Source: AWTP1-13 sp963840075
GTDB lineage: Bacteria > Pseudomonadota > Alphaproteobacteria > Rhizobiales > Hyphomicrobiaceae
Reading direction: 5' to 3'
Assembly (NCBI GenBank): GCA_963840075.1
Contig: CAWIXS010000008.1
Location: 1-64,000, forward strand
DNA: 64,000 nucleotides
The notes under the pieces are model-generated. The model searched no databases, was not told the DNA's origin, and worked only from the letters and a program-made list of their open reading frames with translations. The position numbers and the translations under genes were made by a program. Each line of letters begins with the position of its first letter. Position 1 is the first letter of the stretch. Below are positions 32,325 to 40,397 of the stretch, in pieces.

Positions 32325-32682
32325 TCAGGCGATCGTCAGCCTGTCGACGACCGAGGTGACCCCGGGGGCCGACCATGCCGCCTGCTCCACGAGGTCACGC
32401 TCGTAGAGCGCCCTTGACCTTGCCTTCGAGCGTGACTTTGTCACCGCTCACAATGATGTGGATGGCATCGACCTCGACCTCGGCGTTGCGCTTAAGAGCC
32501 GCCATGATCTTGTCATGCACGTCACTGGCCTCCACGCGAGGCATGACCTCAATGAAGTTGGAGACGCCCACGACACCTGTGAGCTTGCGCACGGCCAATT
32601 CGCACGCGCTCTTCTGGTATCGCCAGGAGACCGAGCCCTCCAGCGTCACCCAACCCTTCTCCGCCACCTCATTCGCTGGGTG
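32325..32682 (-). pseudogene. BON-domain protein, C-terminal remnant with frameshift
   Basis: Two BON repeats can be read on the minus strand: KGWVTLEGSVSWRYQKSACE with LAVRKLTGVVGVSNFIEV, then VDAIHIIVSGDKVTLEGKVK. A one-base shift near 32400 leads to YERDLVEQAAWSAPGVTSVV and a stop at 32325. Full-length relatives have three repeats and about 215 residues. The first is missing because similarity ends near 32682, where the nadE remnant on the other strand begins. Such proteins are stress-related, envelope- or phospholipid-binding. Confidence 0.7.
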
Positions 32683-32683
32683 A

Positions 32684-33168
32684 TCGAGGCCGGCGAGTTC
32701 GACGCCAAGACCTGCGCGGCGTTGCAGGCGATCCTTGCGACCAGAATCTCTCCCGAGCTCATTCCACCCTCCGCCCCCAAAGCCGTGCAGAGCGCCGAGG
32801 CCGAGGTAGGCCCCTATGCGCTGCAGGATTTCCACCTCTACTACCTGAGCCGCTTCGGGTTCCGACCGAGCAAGGTGGTCTACGTGGCGTGGAATGCCTG
32901 GCGTGATGCGAGCACCGGGTCTTGGCCGGAGACGACCCCGGCCTCGGAACGCGTTGCCTACGATCTGCCGACGATTGCCAGATGGCTGGAGGTCTTCCTC
33001 ACGCGCTTCTTCAAAACCAGCCAGTTCAAGAGGTCGGCCATGCCCAACACCCCCAAGGTGGGCTCCGGCGGCTCGCTCTCTCCCCGCAGCGACTGCCGTG
33101 CGCCCAGCGACGCCGATGCCCAAGCCTGGATCGACGAGCTCCGCAGCCAGGTTCCCAATGCTGGCTGA
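32684..33168 (+). pseudogene. nadE: NAD+ synthetase, C-terminal remnant
   Basis: About 160 C-terminal residues of a glutamine-dependent NAD synthetase are intact: ISPELIPPSAPKAVQSAEAE, GPYALQDFHLYYLSRFGFRP and FFKTSQFKRSAMPNTPKVGS. The glutaminase domain and the ATP P-loop half are absent, and no start is present at the joint near 32683. The complete gene would have made NAD from NaAD, downstream of pncA-pncB in the same pathway. Its remnant shows that this island once held a longer NAD salvage route. Confidence 0.75.
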
Positions 33169-33225
33169 GGCCATTGGGGCATCACTTTGCAGACTGGCTG
33201 CGGGTGCCCCTCCTACGCCGCGGCG

Positions 33226-33444
33226 CTAGTGATGGTACGGCACCCAATCATTGCCGACTTTGCGGTAGCTCTTCTTCACCGCCGCCCAGGCGACACGGTG
33301 CGCGATCTCCTCGCGGCGATAGGGCTCGCGCGCCCCGTAGGTGCGCCAGGCATTGTTGAACGCCTCGCGATAGATGTCCTGCGCATGCTCCGGCAGGTGC
33401 CTCCGGATGGCTGGAGGGAGGTCATCGTTGGATGCGTACGGCAA
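33226..33444 (-). CDS. ChaB-family protein
   Basis: 72 residues, a normal size for ChaB. The protein starts MPYASNDDLPPAIRRHLPEH, the hallmark of the family, followed by AQDIYREAFNNAWRTYG and HRVAWAAVKKSYRK. E. coli ChaB was named for a link to the ChaA cation antiporter. Its biochemical role is unclear. The gene starts 18 bases after kbl and is the last of the tdh-kbl-chaB unit. Confidence 0.88.
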   Translation of the reverse strand: MPYASNDDLPPAIRRHLPEHAQDIYREAFNNAWRTYGAREPYRREEIAHRVAWAAVKKSYRKVGNDWVPYHH

Positions 33445-33462
33445 GGCTCTTGACTCTCCCTG

Positions 33463-34689
33463 CTATTGCGGCAGGCGCCGCAGCACAGCGAGCGCTTCAT
33501 CGATGTCCGCGTCCGCATGGTCGGCCGTGACCTGGAAGCGGATCTCCTCGTCCCCTTTGGGAACAACCGGGTAGTTGAGCCCCGTCGCCAGAATGCCCTC
33601 ATCGCGCAAGTATCTTACGATGCGGAACGTGCGCTCCGTGTCCCGCACCATCAGCGGCACCACCGGGTGCTCGCCCGCCAGCGTCTCCAAGCCGAGGTCC
33701 GCAAGGCCGCGCCGGAAGCGCGCCGTCATGGCGCGCAGGTGCTGGAGAAGCACATGGCCATCGGGATCGTCCACGATCGCAACGGCCGCAAGCGCGGCCG
33801 CAGCTTCGGCCGGCGTGATAGGGTTCGAGTAGATGTAGAACGGCGACGTCTCGCGCAGGAACCGGATGACCGTGTCACTGCCGACGACGTAGCCGCCGTT
33901 GACGCCGAGCGCCTTGCCGAGCGTTGCCACGAGCAGGTCGGCGGCGCCGACGCGGGTCACCTCCTCGGTGCCGCGGCCAGTCGGCCCGAGCGCGCCGACG
34001 CCGTGCGAGTCGTCGACGATCAGAAGGACGTTCTCGGCAAAGGCGGGATCGAACCTGTCGACGATATCGCGCATGCGCTCAAGCGGTGCATGGTCGCCGC
34101 GCATGCTGAAGACGCCGTCCGTCACGATGATGGCCCGGGAGCATGACCGTGACACCTCAGCCAGGTGGCGTTCGAGCTCCGCCATGTCGAGATGACGATA
34201 GATGCGCTTCTCGGCCGGTCTCCCCAACGCGATGGCGTTGATCATGCAGTTGTGGTTGAGCTCGTCGGAGATGACAGCCGTGCGCTCGTTAATCAGCGGC
34301 GGCAGGATCCCCATCATGGTCGTGTAGGCGGAGCTGAACAGCATCGCCGCCGGACGATGGTGGAATGCTGCGAGCCTGTGCTCCAGGGCGACGTGCGGCT
34401 CCCAGGTGCCGCTGATGAACCGCACAGCCCCTGGCCCGGTTCCGTAGCGGCCGACAGCCTCCTCTTCGGCAGCCTTGACCTTGGCGTTCAGGGCTAGGCC
34501 CAGGTAGCCGTTGGAATTCATGCGCAGGAAGGGGCGATCTCCATGCCCTTGGAGGAGATAACGCGGCCCCTTGCCATCTCGAGCCGGGACGACGCCAGTG
34601 ATGACGCTTTCCTCGCCCTTGAGCCGGCCGGACCGGCCAAGCTCCTCCAGGCGCTCGTCGAGAACCGTCTCCAGCCTGAGCGTCGGCAT
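33463..34689 (-). CDS. kbl: Glycine C-acetyltransferase (2-amino-3-ketobutyrate CoA ligase)
   Basis: A PLP enzyme of the alpha-oxoamine synthase family, about 408 residues. It shows NSNGYLGLA, the GTGPGAVRFISGTWEPHVAL region, the cofactor Asp-His in IVDDSHGVGALG and the Schiff-base lysine in VATLGKALGVNGGY (about residue 250). By sequence alone it could be kbl, hemA or bioF. Its place immediately after a threonine-dehydrogenase-type gene indicates kbl: 2-amino-3-ketobutyrate plus CoA gives glycine and acetyl-CoA. ATG 34689 (MPTLRLETVL) has GGAG at correct spacing; GTG 34704 is an alternative. Confidence 0.87.
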   Translation of the reverse strand: MPTLRLETVLDERLEELGRSGRLKGEESVITGVVPARDGKGPRYLLQGHGDRPFLRMNSNGYLGLALNAKVKAAEEEAVGRYGTGPGAVRFISGTWEPHVALEHRLAAFHHRPAAMLFSSAYTTMMGILPPLINERTAVISDELNHNCMINAIALGRPAEKRIYRHLDMAELERHLAEVSRSCSRAIIVTDGVFSMRGDHAPLERMRDIVDRFDPAFAENVLLIVDDSHGVGALGPTGRGTEEVTRVGAADLLVATLGKALGVNGGYVVGSDTVIRFLRETSPFYIYSNPITPAEAAAALAAVAIVDDPDGHVLLQHLRAMTARFRRGLADLGLETLAGEHPVVPLMVRDTERTFRIVRYLRDEGILATGLNYPVVPKGDEEIRFQVTADHADADIDEALAVLRRLPQ

Positions 34690-34709
34690 ATTTGGCTCCA
34701 ACACCTTCT

Positions 34710-35693
34710 TTAGCCGGCTCGCACCCTGCCGATCCTGGAGCCCACCCGTTCGAGCATCTGCTTTGTCATCGCCGCCAGATCGAACTCGGGCGACCAGCCC
34801 CAGTCATCGCGCGCTGCCGTATCATCGAGCGAGCGCGGCCAGCTCTCGGCGATCGACTGCCGCACCGGATCAACGTGGTACTCGATGGCGAACAGCGGAA
34901 TGTGCTTTCGGATCTCGTCCGCGATCTCGGCGGGGGTCACGCTCATCGCCGTCACATTGTAGGCGTTGCGGAACCGAAGGCGGCCACCGTCAGCTTCCAT
35001 CAGCGCGATCATGCCGCGGATCGCGTCCGGCATGTACATCATGTCGAGGCGCGTCTCGGCGGCCAGGAAGCACGTGTAGTGCCGGTAGCGGACGGCTTGA
35101 TAGAAGATCTCCACGGCGTAGTCGGTGGTACCGCCTCCAGGCGGGGCTGCGTGGGAGATCAAGCCGGGCAGCCTGAGGCCTCGCGTATCGACACCAAACC
35201 TGTTGGCGTAGTAGTCGCACAGCAGTTCGCCGGCGACCTTGGTAATGCCGTAGATCGTGGTCGGGCGCTGGATCGTGACCTGTGGCGTGCGCACTGGCGG
35301 CGTCGTGGGGCCGAACGCCCCGATCGAGCTTGGGAAGAACACACGGCAGCGATACTGCCGGGCGACCTCGAGCACATTGTAAAGGCTGCCCATGTTGAGG
35401 CTCCAGGCCACCTGGGGCTTGCCCTCTGCCGCGGCAGAAAGCAGGGCTGCCAGATGATAGATGGTGCCGACGTCGTAGCGGCGCACCAACTCGGCCAACT
35501 GCCTGCGGTCGGTGCAATCCAGATGCTCATGCGGTTCAGCAGCCGGCGCTTTCGCAGGCAACATCCGCAAGTCTGAGGCGATCACTGTTTCATCGCCATA
35601 GCGAAGTCGCAGTGCCGGCGCCAGCTCGGTGCCGATCTGGCCAAGCGCTCCCGTCACAAGGATGGGCCGTGTCCTGCCCGGTGCGGTTGCCAT
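34710..35693 (-). CDS. tdh: NAD-dependent L-threonine 3-dehydrogenase (SDR/epimerase type)
   Basis: 327 residues from ATG 35693, which has GGAGGCGGAGA before it. The Rossmann loop is VTGALGQIGTEL (about residues 12-23). The catalytic Ser is in FFPSSIGAFGP, and the Tyr-x3-Lys is in TIYGITKVAGELL. The tail includes LRLPGLISHAAPPGGGTTDY and LDMMYMPDAIR, a combination typical of the extended-SDR threonine dehydrogenases. It oxidises threonine to 2-amino-3-ketobutyrate for Kbl, encoded 20 bases downstream. An exact FNR-type box lies 66 bases upstream, suggesting use of threonine as carbon or redox source in low oxygen. Confidence 0.88.
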   Translation of the reverse strand: MATAPGRTRPILVTGALGQIGTELAPALRLRYGDETVIASDLRMLPAKAPAAEPHEHLDCTDRRQLAELVRRYDVGTIYHLAALLSAAAEGKPQVAWSLNMGSLYNVLEVARQYRCRVFFPSSIGAFGPTTPPVRTPQVTIQRPTTIYGITKVAGELLCDYYANRFGVDTRGLRLPGLISHAAPPGGGTTDYAVEIFYQAVRYRHYTCFLAAETRLDMMYMPDAIRGMIALMEADGGRLRFRNAYNVTAMSVTPAEIADEIRKHIPLFAIEYHVDPVRQSIAESWPRSLDDTAARDDWGWSPEFDLAAMTKQMLERVGSRIGRVRAG

Positions 35694-35758
35694 TCTCCGC
35701 CTCCAGACCCTCACCTTTGCCACCAGTGGAACGGTCGAACGGCCGACCATGCCGGGCA

Positions 35759-35772
35759 TTGATGGAAGTCAA
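35759..35772 (-). promoter_or_regulatory. FNR/FixK-type box between tdh and the NAD-kinase remnant
   Basis: TTGATGGAAGTCAA is an exact TTGA-N6-TCAA match, 66 bases before the tdh ATG and 55 bases before the divergent ATG at 35827. It is placed to control both directions. Confidence 0.72.
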
Positions 35773-35826
35773 CCACCGCACACGGCTGAGCCACTTGCTG
35801 CGGTTCGTTCTACCGGGCTCGGTCGG

Positions 35827-35958
35827 ATGGCGCTCGTCGGCTTCATCGTGAACCCCATCGCCGGCATGGGCGGACGCGTCGGTCTCAAGGGCACCGACGA
35901 CATGGAGGCTGAAGCCCGACGGCGGGGGCCCAGCCGAGCGCTCGCTCCCGAGCCATAG
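35827..35958 (+). pseudogene. ATP-NAD kinase-like protein, N-terminal remnant
   Basis: The first 34 residues (MALVGFIVNPIAGMGGRVGL, then KGTDDMEAEARRRG) match the start of the COG3199-type NAD kinase family, including the NPxAG loop. Similarity ends near 35928, with a stop at 35958, against about 370 residues in complete relatives. It is divergent from tdh across an FNR-type box and is a third NAD(P)-metabolism gene of the island that has been lost. Confidence 0.6.
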
Positions 35959-36141
35959 CCATGCGGCAGGCCCTGCGGGATCACCTGCGGCGAGAAGTTG
36001 ATCCGCAGGGCTCGTGCCCGCGCGCGTGCTGGCCCTGCCCCTGCATGCACGTCCCTTCGCTCAATCTACCGCCACCTCAGGCCTACAGGCTTGCAGGGCA
36101 AGCTCGCGGCATGCTGACCGCGTGCCGCCATTGCATCGAGC
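35959..36141. other. Short gene-less stretch before the small membrane protein
   Basis: No protein family or regulatory palindrome was recognised here. The frame at 35961-36176 is rich in Cys, Pro and Arg without a ribosome site and is judged a shadow. The sequence may be what is left of the deleted NAD-kinase-like gene. Confidence 0.3.
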
Positions 36142-36267
36142 ATGAAACGTCCTGGGCCCTGGCTTACGATCGTTGATATCGCCTTGATCGTCGCGTTGTT
36201 CACCATTGGCGAGATGCTGCTGTCGCGCCTGCTGTTCAAGCTGCATGTCCGCGATCGACCGCATTAG
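36142..36267 (+). CDS. Small single-pass membrane protein, 41 aa
   Basis: The frame from ATG 36142 begins MKRPGPWLTIVDIALIVALF and continues with TIGEMLLSRLLFKLHVRDRP to a TAG at 36265. It has a positive N-terminus, one hydrophobic segment (about residues 8-30) and a basic tail, so it should sit in the inner membrane with the tail in the cytoplasm. It ends nine bases from the convergent end of the Mg2+ ATPase gene. Small membrane proteins that modulate MgtA-type pumps are known in enterobacteria, but no sequence similarity is claimed. Confidence 0.5.
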   Translation: MKRPGPWLTIVDIALIVALFTIGEMLLSRLLFKLHVRDRPH

Positions 36268-36275
36268 GTTGCCCG

Positions 36276-38876
36276 TCACAGCTTGGACGCGGCGCCGACC
36301 GGCTGCGCTCTCACTTGAGCACCGTAGAACTGCAGCTTGATCAGCTCCGTTGCGGCCACGTAGAGCAGCACGATAAAGACCGCTGCCACGAGCAGCGGCC
36401 AGGGCAGCGGCACGAAGTCGAATGTGCGCGCCACGGGCGGCAGGAAGGGCAGCGTCAGCGCCAGAATGCCCACGACCAGCGTTGCGGCCATCAGCAGTCG
36501 GCTGGGCCGGCTCTTGAAGCAGGGCAGATGGGTCCGCAGCACCAGCACCACCGCAACCTCGGTCAGCAGAGAGATGACGAACCAGGTGCTCTGGAACAGC
36601 GCCGCGCCCGCCTCGAATGCCTTGAGCAGCACCACGAAAGTCAGCAGATCGAAGGCGGTGCTCACAAGCCCGAACACAACCATGAACCGGCGCACGCTCC
36701 CGATGCTCCAGCGCTGGGCGCCTTCGCTCGCCTCTGGATCAACGTTGTCGGTGGAGATGGCGATCGAGGGAAAGTCGGAGACGAAGTTGTTGAGCAGGAT
36801 CTGCTTGGGCAGCAGCGGCAGGAAGGGCACGAACAGGGTTGCCAGCGCCATGCTCACCATGTTGCCAAAGTTGGCGCTGGTGGTGATGGCGATGTACTTG
36901 AGCGTGTTGGCGAATGTGCGCCGACCACCGAGGACACCCGATTTCAGCACGTTGAGGTCCCGGCGCAGAAGGACAACGTCCGCACTCTCGCGCGCCACGT
37001 CGACGGCCTGATCGACCGAGACGCCGACATCGGCCACATGCAGGGCGGGCGCATCATTGATCCCGTCACCCATGAAGCCGACGGCATGCCCCCTCCTCTG
37101 CAGAGCGCGCACGATCCGCTCCTTCTGCTGAGGATCGACCTCGGCGAAGAGATGCGTGGTCTCGGCCAGGTGCCACAGCGCCTCGTCCTTGATGCGGTTG
37201 AGCTCCGCACCGGTGAGTATCCGCTTTGCATCGAGGCCGATGGCTTCCGCAACATGGACCGCTACGAAGCGGTTGTCGCCGGTGATGATCTTGACGGCGA
37301 CACCGAGCCGCGCCAGATCGCCGATGGTCTCGCCGATACCCTCCTTCAGTGGGTCGAGGAACAGGAGGAAGCCGACGAAAGTCATGGCTGTCTCGTCGGA
37401 CCTGTCGTAGTGCGACTGGGCCGCTACAATCCTCGTCGCAAGGCCGAGCACCCGATACCCCTCGGCGCCCTTGGCCTCGTAGTATTGGCGCAGACGAGCG
37501 CGCTCACGGGCATCGAGTGGCATCCGCCCGCCGCCTTGCGCCACCTCAACACAGCAGTCGAGCACGCCGTCGAAGGCCCCCTTGGTGATGATCCGGTGCT
37601 GGCTCGTGCCACCCTCTGCCGTCAGCACGACCGTGAGGCGCTTGCGCAGGAAATCGTAAGGAATTTCATCGACCTTGACTGCGGCAGCAGGCGCGAGACG
37701 CCGCTTTCTCGCATCGCTGACGATCGCCGCATCGAGCGGGTTGTCGATGCCCGTCTGCAGCTCCGCGTTCAGGAGTGCTAGGCGCCGCACCTCCTCGCAC
37801 TCGCCACCCTCCGCGTTGACGGCCGCACTCAACTCGACGACACCCTTGGTCAGCGTGCCGGTCTTGTCTGTGCACAGAATGTCGATGCCACCAAGGTTCT
37901 CGATGGCCTCCAGTCGTCGCACGATGACGCCCTGGCGCGCCATTTGGCGAGCACCGGAGGACAGGGTGATGCTGACGATGGCCGGCAGCAGCTCAGGCGA
38001 CAGACCCACGGCCAAGGCCACGGCGAACAGTAGCGAGTCGACCACCGGGCGCTGCCAGAGCAGGTTGATGGTGAGGACGAACAGCACCATCACAACCATC
38101 ACGCGCGTCAGGAGGTAGCCGAACTGGCGCAGGCCGCGGGCGAACTCGCTCTCGGGCGCTGTCCTCGCCAGGCGGCCGGCAATCCTGCCGAACTCGGTGC
38201 CGACACCAGTTTCGACGATCAGAACCCGGGCTGTGCCGCTCCTGACCGAGGTTCCGAGGAAGATCGAATTGGTACGCTGCGCCAGCGGGGCATCGGCGGC
38301 GACGCGTCCGGCCGCCTTCTCAACCGGGAAGGACTCCCCCGTCAGAGCCGCCTCGGAGACCAGGAAGTCTCGGCATCCGAGCACGACGCCGTCGGCTGGC
38401 ACCAGGTTGCCGGCCGACAGCTCGACGATGTCGCCGGGCACGATGCGTCTGGCATCGACCACGCGCCTGGCACCGCCGCGCACTGCCGTGACCTTGAGCG
38501 CCAAGCGATCGCGCAGCCGCGCCACGGCCGCCGAGGCTCGGTACTCCTGCGCGAAGCCCAGGAGACTGCTGCCTGCCACGATCAGCAGGATGATGGCGGC
38601 GTCAGTCCACTCCCGCAACAGGAGGGAGACACACGCGCCGAAGACCAGGATGAGCACCAGAGGGCTCTCGACCTGCCGCAGCAGCAGCCGGGCGGCGCTT
38701 GCCATCTCGGTGGCAGCAACCGCGTTCTCGCCATACCGCGCCAGACGGGTATCGGCCTCTTCCTCGGCAAGTCCCGCGCTGGAGGTGCCCAGCGCTATCA
38801 GAAGCTCATCCGGGTCCCGGGACCAGTAGGCCTTGGCACAATGCTCGTCGCGCATAGCTTGCTGCCCCGCAGCCAT
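36276..38876 (-). CDS. mgtA: P-type Mg2+-importing ATPase, MgtA/MgtB-like
   Basis: 866 residues of a P-type ATPase. An N-terminal cation-ATPase domain is followed by TGES in the actuator domain (EAALTGESFPVEKA), the membrane motif GLSPELLPAIV, and the phosphorylation site ILCTDKTGTLT (Asp about residue 345). The nucleotide domain has KGAFDG, the hinge is VGFMGDGINDAPAL, and six C-terminal helices end the protein. The sequences NNFVSDFPSIAISTDNVD and LSPELLPAIV are typical of the Mg2+ group. The start could be ATG 38876 or the internal ATG 38855. It is convergent with the small membrane protein. Confidence 0.9.
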   Translation of the reverse strand: MAAGQQAMRDEHCAKAYWSRDPDELLIALGTSSAGLAEEEADTRLARYGENAVAATEMASAARLLLRQVESPLVLILVFGACVSLLLREWTDAAIILLIVAGSSLLGFAQEYRASAAVARLRDRLALKVTAVRGGARRVVDARRIVPGDIVELSAGNLVPADGVVLGCRDFLVSEAALTGESFPVEKAAGRVAADAPLAQRTNSIFLGTSVRSGTARVLIVETGVGTEFGRIAGRLARTAPESEFARGLRQFGYLLTRVMVVMVLFVLTINLLWQRPVVDSLLFAVALAVGLSPELLPAIVSITLSSGARQMARQGVIVRRLEAIENLGGIDILCTDKTGTLTKGVVELSAAVNAEGGECEEVRRLALLNAELQTGIDNPLDAAIVSDARKRRLAPAAAVKVDEIPYDFLRKRLTVVLTAEGGTSQHRIITKGAFDGVLDCCVEVAQGGGRMPLDARERARLRQYYEAKGAEGYRVLGLATRIVAAQSHYDRSDETAMTFVGFLLFLDPLKEGIGETIGDLARLGVAVKIITGDNRFVAVHVAEAIGLDAKRILTGAELNRIKDEALWHLAETTHLFAEVDPQQKERIVRALQRRGHAVGFMGDGINDAPALHVADVGVSVDQAVDVARESADVVLLRRDLNVLKSGVLGGRRTFANTLKYIAITTSANFGNMVSMALATLFVPFLPLLPKQILLNNFVSDFPSIAISTDNVDPEASEGAQRWSIGSVRRFMVVFGLVSTAFDLLTFVVLLKAFEAGAALFQSTWFVISLLTEVAVVLVLRTHLPCFKSRPSRLLMAATLVVGILALTLPFLPPVARTFDFVPLPWPLLVAAVFIVLLYVAATELIKLQFYGAQVRAQPVGAASKL

Positions 38877-38926
38877 GATGCATCGGCCTAGCGCGACCCA
38901 AGCTCAAATCTCGCGCCGGATCCCTC

Positions 38927-39085
38927 CTAAGCGAGTCCAGGCGCCAGCGCGACATACACGGGCGGCGTGACGGAAAGGCCGACGAGATGCGCTCCAAACT
39001 GCGCCGCCATGCGCGCTGCGGGCTCGGCGACCTGTGAGACCCGGTCCTTGTTGTTACAGTGAACGAGCACCGTCTTGTAGGCCAT
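38927..39085 (-). pseudogene. Universal stress protein, N-terminal remnant
   Basis: From ATG 39085 the frame reads MAYKTVLVHCNNKDRVSQVA and EPAARMAAQFGAHLVGLSVT, the first strand and helix of a UspA domain, and stops at 38927 after 52 residues. Complete relatives have one or two domains (about 140 or 280 residues), so the ATP-binding GxxG(9)G region is lost. A perfect FNR-type box lies 59 bases upstream. Its promoter survives although its body does not. Confidence 0.75.
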
Positions 39086-39143
39086 GGCAAGCTCCCGCAA
39101 TCGGCACCTCCTGGCCATTGATAGTCTAAATATCCGCCCGCCC

Positions 39144-39157
39144 CTTGATTGAAATCA
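39144..39157 (-). promoter_or_regulatory. FNR/FixK-type box upstream of the UspA remnant
   Basis: TTGATTGAAATCAA contains the complete classical TTGAT-N4-ATCAA consensus, the best match in the window. It is 59 bases before the UspA ATG and 152 bases before the divergent P-type ATPase remnant. Confidence 0.78.
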
Positions 39158-39308
39158 ACGACCCGCCCGATCGATCGGACCATTGCCGCAGCTGCCATCG
39201 CTGCAGCCCAGGCCATGGCAACCGTAGGGAGGCCCCATTCCGGCGGCATGATGGCCTCACCGTAAGCACCAAGGAAGACAGGTGCTCCCGATAGCAGGCG
39301 AAGCGAGC

Positions 39309-39745
39309 CATGAGCGCCACTGAGCCCGGCCCGCTCGAGCGCGGCCTCTCGCGTCAGGACGCGCAACGACGATTGGCGCAATTCGGGCCCGATGCCCCGA
39401 CCCACCCCAGGTCCCGCGCTGGCAACAATGGCTCAAGCAGTTCAAGAGCCATCTCATCTACATCCTGATGTTTGCTCTGATCCTCGATCTGGGCCTCTGG
39501 CTCTGGCAGGGCGCTGAGCGATGGCCGGTCGAGTCGATCAGCATTGGCCTCATCCTCCTCCTCAACGCCGGCCTTGGCGTCTACCAGGAAGGCAAGGCCG
39601 AGCAGGCTCTGGCCCGGCTCAAGGCGCTCGCGGCGCCCTCCGTGTGGGTCATCCGCGATGGCGTGCTGGTCGAGGTGCCGGCCAGGAACCTCGTGCCCGG
39701 AGACATTGCGCGCCTCGAGGCCGGCGACCGCGTACCGGGGGCCCC
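39309..39745 (+). pseudogene. P-type (proton-type) ATPase, N-terminal remnant
   Basis: The frame from ATG 39309 gives GLSRQDAQRRLAQFGPDAPT. After a one-base shift near 39415 it continues QQWLKQFKSHLIYILMFALI, LNAGLGVYQEGKAEQALARL and the actuator start VPARNLVPGDIARLEAGDRV. Similarity ends abruptly at about 39745, before the TGES and DKTGT motifs. The pattern is that of plasma-membrane proton-pump-type P-ATPases. It is a second cation pump of the island, now reduced to one fifth of its length. Confidence 0.72.
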
Positions 39746-40397
39746 GTTGGCTTCCAGGACGCCCTTGCCAGACGGGCCCGACAGGCCCATGTAGCGGGGC
39801 AGGAAAACGGGGTGCCCGGGTTGAGCGCGCAACAGAACCTCAGTGGCATTGGCAGGCGTCTTCTGGCGCTGCTCTCGCTTGCCGCGGCCGCAACCCTGCT
39901 CCTCGCATCGACCGGGTCGGCCGGCCGATCGGGCCTGCAGAACGCCTGTTCACCGGATCGCATACTCCTCTCCGGCCTCGGCGGCCTGGTCGAGGAAGCG
40001 CAGCGCCAGCCTCCCGATGGGGCGGCCGGCGGGACGCCCGCAAAGGCGCGGCGTCCGGACGCATCGGCTCTCGCCACACTCCAGCCTGACACGGGCGCGC
40101 TCGCGCCTGTGGGCAGCTTCGGCGCACCCAGGACCCATGCCGCCCGCGCCGGCCTGACGCGGGCGCCGCCTCGCGCCTAGCGGTCATCGCCCCGGCCACT
40201 GCCTGAGTACCTCCTTCCCCACAGGCAACCGGGCCGGGGCCTGATCCCCTTTCCTCGGATGAACTGATCGCTGTCCGCGTGTCCGGGCCCGGCGGCTCTC
40301 CGCCTCGGCTCGCGGCTCGCGTGGGCTCGTCGAGGCACGGGTGCATCCGCGGCCGCCAACAGGCCGGAAGCGCCCGCACGAGGCACGAGATGCATCC
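39746..40397. other. Gene-poor stretch between the island and secD
   Basis: No recognisable gene in about 650 bases. One frame from a TTG at 39817 looks like a signal peptide (RRLLALLSLAAAATLLLAST) followed by a Pro/Ala-rich tail to 40180. It could be a small secreted protein or chance. This stretch marks the right border of the low-oxygen island; the ribosome site and start of secD lie at its end. Confidence 0.35.

Noticed and set aside
33463..34689. 5-aminolevulinate synthase (hemA) or bioF for the oxoamine synthase gene
   Set aside because: The sequence family alone permits it, but the gene directly follows a threonine-dehydrogenase-type gene in the same operon and no haem or biotin gene is near.
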